DNA from: Campylobacteraceae bacterium
GTDB taxonomy: Bacteria > Campylobacterota > Campylobacteria > Campylobacterales > Sulfurovaceae
Reading direction: 5' to 3'
NCBI GenBank assembly: GCA_027081065.1
Contig: JALWLW010000046.1
Coordinates: 1 to 19,363, forward strand
DNA: 19,363 nucleotides
Part shown: positions 15,322-19,363 of the stretch, in pieces
Position numbering within the stretch: position 1 is the first letter of the stretch
How the letters are laid out: each line of letters begins with the position of its first letter
Position numbers and translations under genes: made by a program
Notes under the pieces: model-generated
The model's input: the letters and a program-made list of their open reading frames with translations, nothing else
Databases searched by the model: none
What the model was told of the DNA's origin: nothing

Positions 15322-16650
15322 ATGAATGAAATAATTTGTCCAAATTGTAGTAAAGCTTTTAAAGTAGATGAAGCAGGTTTTGCAGATATTGTGAAACAGG
15401 TTCGTGACCATCAGTTTGAAGAGGAGTTAGCCCAACGGTTAGAACTTGCCCAAAAAGAAAAAGAGAGTGCTGTTCAACTTGCAGAGGCAAAGATTAAAAC
15501 TTCTTTGCAGAAAGAACTTGCCCAAAAAGAGATAGAGATTGCTGAAATGGCATCTAAAATTCAAAATGCAGAGACAGTAAAAAAACTTGAAATATCTGAA
15601 GCTCTTGAAAAAGTAGAAAAAGAACGTGATGTACTTAGGTATGATTTAAAAACAAAAGAGGCTGAAAAAGAGAGTGCCATTGAACTGGCAGTTGCAAAAA
15701 TATTGGCAGAAAAAGAGCTTGAACTTGTAGAGGCTACGAATAAAATAAAAAAAGAGCGTGATGACCTTAGACATAATTTGGAGATTAAAGATAGAGAAAA
15801 AGAGTTACTTGAAAAATCTATAAAAGAGCAATATTCCAATAAACTTTTAGTAAAAGACCAAACCATTCAGATGAAAGATGATGAGATTCAACGCTTAAAA
15901 GATTTTAAACAGAAGCTCTCAACGAAGATGGTTGGTGAAACACTGGAGCAACATTGTGAAGTAGAGTTCAATAAGTTACGTGCTACAGGTTTTCAAAATG
16001 CCTACTTTGAAAAAGATAATGACTCACGAGGTGGTACAAAAGGTGACTATATTTACAAAGAGACCGATAAGGAGGGTAATGAAATTATCTCGATTATGTT
16101 TGAGATGAAAAATGAAAATGATGAGACCTCAACCAAAAAGAAAAATGAAGATTTTTTTGCAAAACTGGACAAAGACCGTAAAGAGAAAAAGTGTGAATAT
16201 GCCGTTTTAGTTTCACTTTTAGAGTCAGATAATGAGTTTTATAACACAGGTATTGTTGATGTCTCTTATAAGTTTGAAAAGATGTATGTCGTTCGACCTC
16301 AATTTTTTATTCCTATTATTACACTTTTAAGAAATGCAGCGATGAATTCTGTGGAGTATAAAGCAGAGTTAAATTTAATAAAAAATCAAAACATTGACAT
16401 TACTAACTTTGAAGAGAAAATAGATGCATTTAAAACTGGGTTTGCTAGAAATTATGATTTGGCAAGTAGACAGTTTACAAAAGCCATTGAAGAGATTGAC
16501 AAGACCATTACTCACTTAAACAAAACAAAAGACAATCTCTTGTCATCAGCAAACAATTTACGCTTAGCGAAGAGTAAAGCAGAAGATTTAACCATTAAAA
16601 AGCTAACACATGGAAACCCTACTATGAAAGCTAAGTTTGATGAGTTATAA
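15322..16650 (+). CDS. DUF2130 protein: zinc-ribbon-like start, long coiled coil, nuclease-like domain
   Basis: The 442-residue protein starts with a short Cys motif C6-P-N-C9. A highly charged coiled coil follows (about 30-205) containing repeated AQKEKE / EKEL segments. The C-terminal DUF2130 domain (about 205-440) shows a D242 in GTKGDYIYK followed by E261-M-K263 in MFEMKNEN. This is the D...(E/D)xK spacing of the PD-(D/E)xK nuclease superfamily. The overall plan, coil plus nuclease-like domain, recalls RmuC. The biochemical role of DUF2130 is not established, and nuclease activity is inference. ATG 15322 was chosen because it follows AGAGAG and starts the conserved MNEIICPNC; an upstream TTG 24 bases earlier is unlikely. 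It follows the small membrane protein and converges with the next gene. Confidence 0.88.
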   Translation: MNEIICPNCSKAFKVDEAGFADIVKQVRDHQFEEELAQRLELAQKEKESAVQLAEAKIKTSLQKELAQKEIEIAEMASKIQNAETVKKLEISEALEKVEKERDVLRYDLKTKEAEKESAIELAVAKILAEKELELVEATNKIKKERDDLRHNLEIKDREKELLEKSIKEQYSNKLLVKDQTIQMKDDEIQRLKDFKQKLSTKMVGETLEQHCEVEFNKLRATGFQNAYFEKDNDSRGGTKGDYIYKETDKEGNEIISIMFEMKNENDETSTKKKNEDFFAKLDKDRKEKKCEYAVLVSLLESDNEFYNTGIVDVSYKFEKMYVVRPQFFIPIITLLRNAAMNSVEYKAELNLIKNQNIDITNFEEKIDAFKTGFARNYDLASRQFTKAIEEIDKTITHLNKTKDNLLSSANNLRLAKSKAEDLTIKKLTHGNPTMKAKFDEL

Positions 16651-16656
16651 GTAGTC

Positions 16657-17127
16657 TTAGTACTTTTCTTGAAAAGGGACATCATATAAAGAGTAATCTT
16701 TAAGTCTTTCTTTGAACCATTGATGAAGCTCTGAGTTTTCAACCATATAAAAATAAACACCCTCTCCCTCTTCATCATTTTGTATGAGGAGGCTATCTTC
16801 TCCTTGTTCTGCCCATTCACTTAAATTTCGATAGAGCTTGTCTTCTTTTTGTAAAATAAAATTTTGTAAAGTTACCCCTTTTTCAAGGGAGTAGAAGAAA
16901 AATCTTTTTTGAACAAGGTCTTTTAATTTGAGTTTGGGTTGATGATTCAGTCTATAGATATTATAATTGAACTCGCTTTGAAGTTCAGTAATGAACTCAT
17001 TCATCCAAGCCAATACTTTTCTCATACAAGCTGATGTTTCGGGGTCGTTGTTGTCTCGGTCTAAATAGACGGTATTGTAATCTTTACAGATATTATTGTG
17101 GTCTAACCCTAAGCCTATTTTGTTCAT
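16657..17127 (-). CDS. Conserved-looking soluble protein of unknown function
   Basis: The 156-residue product has no signal peptide or membrane helix. It begins with MNKIGLGLDHNNICKDYNTV, then YLDRDNNDPETSACMRKVLAWM, and has an acidic region with Glu and Gly around residues 105-122 followed by aromatic-rich sequence. The strong N-terminus and the coherent, non-repetitive composition suggest a real gene, but I recognise no domain. It converges on the DUF2130 gene with a 6-base gap. ATG 17127 has an AAAGG upstream at about nine bases. It could be a lineage-specific cytoplasmic protein. Confidence 0.7.
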   Translation of the reverse strand: MNKIGLGLDHNNICKDYNTVYLDRDNNDPETSACMRKVLAWMNEFITELQSEFNYNIYRLNHQPKLKLKDLVQKRFFFYSLEKGVTLQNFILQKEDKLYRNLSEWAEQGEDSLLIQNDEEGEGVYFYMVENSELHQWFKERLKDYSLYDVPFQEKY

Positions 17128-17202
17128 GTGTTTAGCCTTTGTTTTAATGCTATTTAATTCGAAGTATCATACAAAAAAAAGATAAAATTATGCCTATATG
17201 TG

Positions 17203-17208
17203 TATACT
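17203..17208 (+). promoter_or_regulatory. -10 box for the outer-membrane barrel gene
   Basis: TATACT preceded by TGTG lies 28 bases before ATG 17237, forming an extended -10-like element. Confidence 0.45.
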
Positions 17209-17236
17209 TAATCTTTTAATTAAAAGAGGAATGTAG

Positions 17237-18379
17237 ATGAAGCAAATAATAATAGTATGTTTGTTGTTAAACATGTTAATAGCAAAAGTAGATTTTGATG
17301 TAAGTGGTGAAGGTGTAGGATATTATCAAACTACTAATGATGAGCGTTATGATTTGTTTGAACAAGAGGCTTCAATAGGAAGTTTAGGTTTACAGTTAGA
17401 TGTTGAAGCTAAAGTAGATAATGGATTTAGAATTGGATATCAAGAGACATTTTTAGGAACGCTAGGTTTAGAGGATAGCCTACTCTCTAATGGACGACAG
17501 TCTGCACAAGCTAATGAGTTTAATGGACATGCGATGACAAAGTTATACCTTTGGAAACGTTTTGCTAAGACGACATTAAAGTTAGGAAGACAAGAGCTTT
17601 CACAAGATATTTCTCCTTTGGCTTTTTCTGAAGATTGGAATGTTTTTAAAAATACTTTTGATGCGTTTGTGATTAAAAATGAAAATTTTAAAGAGACAAG
17701 CATTGTGGCTGCGTATATTATTAAAGGAAATAGACATAATGATTTAAGTACTTTTTCTGATTTGTCATCTGAAGCACAAGCCGTAAGAGGTGCTGCTTAT
17801 ATGTTGACAGCTGTTAATAACTCTTTTAAAGAGACTTCTATTAAGGGAAGTTATTATTTGTTGACAGATTTAAATGACCAAAAAGATGTATCAGTATTTT
17901 GGTTTGATGTTAAGTCTGAAAAAAACGCACTTGATATGGCATTTCAAACAGCCTATATTGATCCCTCAAGTACTTTAAGTAAAACACTACTTTTAGGGGC
18001 TAAAGTTTCAAAAGAGTATGATACGTTTGCACTCTCTTTAGCCTATTCAACAGTAAGTAGTGGAGGACTCTCTTTTCAAAATCTTGGTGTAAAAGGCGAT
18101 TCAGCATTGTACACACAAATGGTGAACAATCAAGACCATATTGTTTTAAATGCTGACGCAGTGCTGCTTAAAGGTTCAGTTAAATTACCTAGAGGAGAGT
18201 TAACGGTTCAATATGGAACTACTAAAGACAACTCTGCTTTGCAGAATGATTTTTCTGAATTCGATGTGGTCTATAAGTTTGATTGGTTAACAACTAAAAT
18301 GTTTGTGGGTTACATAGGTCAAAAAACAGATGTAAGAAGTGATGATACCATTAGATTTTGGTCACGATATAGTTTTTAG
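17237..18379 (+). CDS. Outer-membrane beta-barrel (porin-like) protein
   Basis: The 380-residue protein has a signal peptide (residues 1-16, ending LIA). After it come many short amphipathic beta strands separated by polar turns (for example GFRIGYQETFLGTLG and TKMFVGYIGQ). It ends with an aromatic WSRYSF C-terminus, whose final Phe is a classic outer-membrane insertion signal. It resembles the OprD/porin-like barrels common in Campylobacterota. Its substrate is not deducible and no ligand motif stands out. ATG 17237 has GAGGAA at 17226-17231. It is a single-gene unit ending at a strong hairpin. Confidence 0.85.
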   Translation: MKQIIIVCLLLNMLIAKVDFDVSGEGVGYYQTTNDERYDLFEQEASIGSLGLQLDVEAKVDNGFRIGYQETFLGTLGLEDSLLSNGRQSAQANEFNGHAMTKLYLWKRFAKTTLKLGRQELSQDISPLAFSEDWNVFKNTFDAFVIKNENFKETSIVAAYIIKGNRHNDLSTFSDLSSEAQAVRGAAYMLTAVNNSFKETSIKGSYYLLTDLNDQKDVSVFWFDVKSEKNALDMAFQTAYIDPSSTLSKTLLLGAKVSKEYDTFALSLAYSTVSSGGLSFQNLGVKGDSALYTQMVNNQDHIVLNADAVLLKGSVKLPRGELTVQYGTTKDNSALQNDFSEFDVVYKFDWLTTKMFVGYIGQKTDVRSDDTIRFWSRYSF

Positions 18380-18386
18380 ATAGAGT

Positions 18387-18415
18387 GTTTTTATGAGTTT
18401 AAAACTCATAAAAAC
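18387..18415. terminator. Strong bidirectional terminator
   Basis: A 14-base-pair perfect stem pairs 18387-18400 with 18402-18415 around a minimal loop; the core is ATGAGTTT/AAACTCAT flanked by T5 and A5 tracts. It lies between the stops of the convergent barrel and carbonic anhydrase genes. The outer T/A runs give U-rich transcript ends in both directions. Confidence 0.8.
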
Positions 18416-18421
18416 TAAAAA

Positions 18422-19213
18422 TTACTCTTCGATAACTCTATCATATGTAGGCTGAATTGGTCGATTATCATCCATACCAATCTCTTTATGTATTGCTTCA
18501 ATTTGTTCTGTTGTAGCTGTTTGTGGTTCTTTGATGACAAACCAATTAACATGTTCTGTACATGGTGGTGTGGTTAAAGAACCCATAAAGTGGTAGTAGT
18601 CTTTATGTGCTGGCATAACCACATCTAAATAATCTTTTGAAAATTCAAGTGTTGTCTCTTTATTGTGCTCTAGTGGGAATGTTTTAACGATTTTATCTAA
18701 TGTTGGGTTCTCTTTTCCCTCTTCAAACATTACAGCAATAACAGCGAGTTCACCATCTTTTGTTGCATGAACAAAGTGTGCTTCTAAAGGAAACTCTTTC
18801 CCATTAATATGGTTTTCACTTGGAGTATGAAAATGAAATTGTTTTAACTCATACGTTTCATTATTAATAGTGAATGTATCTCCATTTTTAATGTTTACTT
18901 GTACGGTATGTCCATTGTTAATAATACTTTTAGCTCCTTTGCCATAGTCAATAGCAAGGTCTGGTAATTCAATGTCTTTACCTTCACTCTCTACGATATT
19001 AATAGGTGATTGTTGGTGACCCTCTGAACACATGTGGAATTTTTCATTGAGCATACCCCAGTGGCTAGGTCCTACATCTGCTGAGTAACCCCAATGTTTA
19101 TGCTGAGTAGTATGTTCAACTACCTCATGAGTTGATGCATTTGATTCCTGATTGCCAGCAGTAAGTGAAATTGAAGCTAAAGCAATGCTTAGGTAGGTTG
19201 TAATTATCTTCAT
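18422..19213 (-). CDS. Periplasmic alpha-carbonic anhydrase
   Basis: The enzyme interconverts CO2 and bicarbonate in the periplasm, helping inorganic carbon uptake or pH balance. From ATG 19213 it has 263 residues with a signal peptide (about 1-20). The zinc ligands are H127, H129 (QFHFHTPSEN) and H146 (EAHFVH). The gate pair is E133 with T214 in GSLTTPPC, and the proton shuttle histidine is H102 in NNGHTV. C62 and C218 can form the disulfide typical of bacterial alpha types. All catalytic residues are present. ATG 19213 follows AAGGAA; the in-frame ATG ten codons upstream has no Shine-Dalgarno and would bury the signal peptide. It converges on the barrel gene. The symbol is left empty because naming varies. 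Confidence 0.95.
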   Translation of the reverse strand: MKIITTYLSIALASISLTAGNQESNASTHEVVEHTTQHKHWGYSADVGPSHWGMLNEKFHMCSEGHQQSPINIVESEGKDIELPDLAIDYGKGAKSIINNGHTVQVNIKNGDTFTINNETYELKQFHFHTPSENHINGKEFPLEAHFVHATKDGELAVIAVMFEEGKENPTLDKIVKTFPLEHNKETTLEFSKDYLDVVMPAHKDYYHFMGSLTTPPCTEHVNWFVIKEPQTATTEQIEAIHKEIGMDDNRPIQPTYDRVIEE

Positions 19214-19293
19214 GATATTCCTTTTCTTAGTTATAGTTATCAATATATCAAAAAAATTGATTATTAATACTAAAATGATAAAAATATTAGTAA

Positions 19294-19299
19294 ATTATA
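19294..19299 (-). promoter_or_regulatory. -10 box for the carbonic anhydrase gene
   Basis: A minus-strand TATAAT (plus ATTATA) lies 80 bases before ATG 19213, giving a leader near 74 bases. It is the best -10 match upstream; weaker TATA-like stretches lie nearer the gene. Nothing else is seen in 19300-19363. Confidence 0.4.
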
Positions 19300-19363
19300 G
19301 GGATAAATGGGAATAAATAGTCATTCTATCTCTATTTTAATAAAAAATATTGATGATTTGAAT

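Noticed and set aside
16672..16685. Small inverted repeat CTTTTC..GAAAAG near the convergent ends
   Set aside because: The stem is six bases with a two-base loop, lies inside the end of the minus-strand gene and has no U tract, so it is not convincing as a terminator.
19214..19243. Ten-codon N-terminal extension of the carbonic anhydrase
   Set aside because: It would put charged residues ahead of a clear signal peptide. AAGGAA is placed for the ATG at 19213.
1..19363. CRISPR array, insertion sequence, tRNA or rRNA genes
   Set aside because: Reading both strands by eye, I saw no evenly spaced direct repeats, no transposase motifs with terminal repeats, and no tRNA cloverleaf with the T-arm consensus.

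Overview
The window is AT-rich bacterial chromosome (visibly about two thirds A+T) and most likely comes from a member of the Campylobacterota (the former Epsilonproteobacteria). The evidence is the yidC-jag-mnmE gene order also known from Helicobacter and Campylobacter, an all-alpha dimeric dUTPase of the Campylobacter type, a carboxynorspermidine/carboxyspermidine decarboxylase, and TATAAT-type -10 boxes with no clear -35 boxes. The periplasmic alpha-carbonic anhydrase, the cytochrome c with a Cys-rich tail and the outer-membrane barrel would suit a free-living, possibly sulfur-oxidising relative (Sulfurimonas/Sulfurovum-like). The genus is an inference.

Layout. Positions 1-4778 (+) hold a compact cluster: membrane insertase YidC, RNA-binding Jag/KhpB, tRNA-modifying GTPase MnmE and a lipoprotein, with gaps of 15-25 bases. 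Facing it on the minus strand is a pdxJ-dut pair (vitamin B6 synthesis and dUTP removal), and upstream of that a secreted monohaem cytochrome c. The cytochrome's reading frame continues for 47 codons past its TAG stop. Divergent from the cytochrome is a secreted coiled-coil protein (+), whose end overlaps a DUF819 membrane protein (-). Next come an unknown helical protein (+), an ABC-F ATPase (-), and the minus-strand pair CoA-binding protein then nspC (spermidine synthesis). A 51-base divergent spacer separates that pair from ilvA (+, threonine ammonia-lyase with an ACT domain). The last third holds a membrane protein (-), a two-helix membrane protein followed by a DUF2130 coiled-coil/nuclease-like protein (+), an unrecognised protein (-), an outer-membrane barrel (+) and an alpha-carbonic anhydrase (-).

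Most of the window is core housekeeping: protein insertion, tRNA modification, cofactors, nucleotides, polyamines, isoleucine precursor and translation factors. There is no mobile element, CRISPR array, rRNA or tRNA, and no gene-free stretch longer than 300 bases. The items most worth a second look are the cytochrome's GKCG-repeat tail and its in-frame continuation past the stop, the small membrane protein plus DUF2130 nuclease-like pair, the degenerate R3H half of Jag, and the colliding divergent promoters at ilvA. I do not see a convincing complete new multi-gene system.
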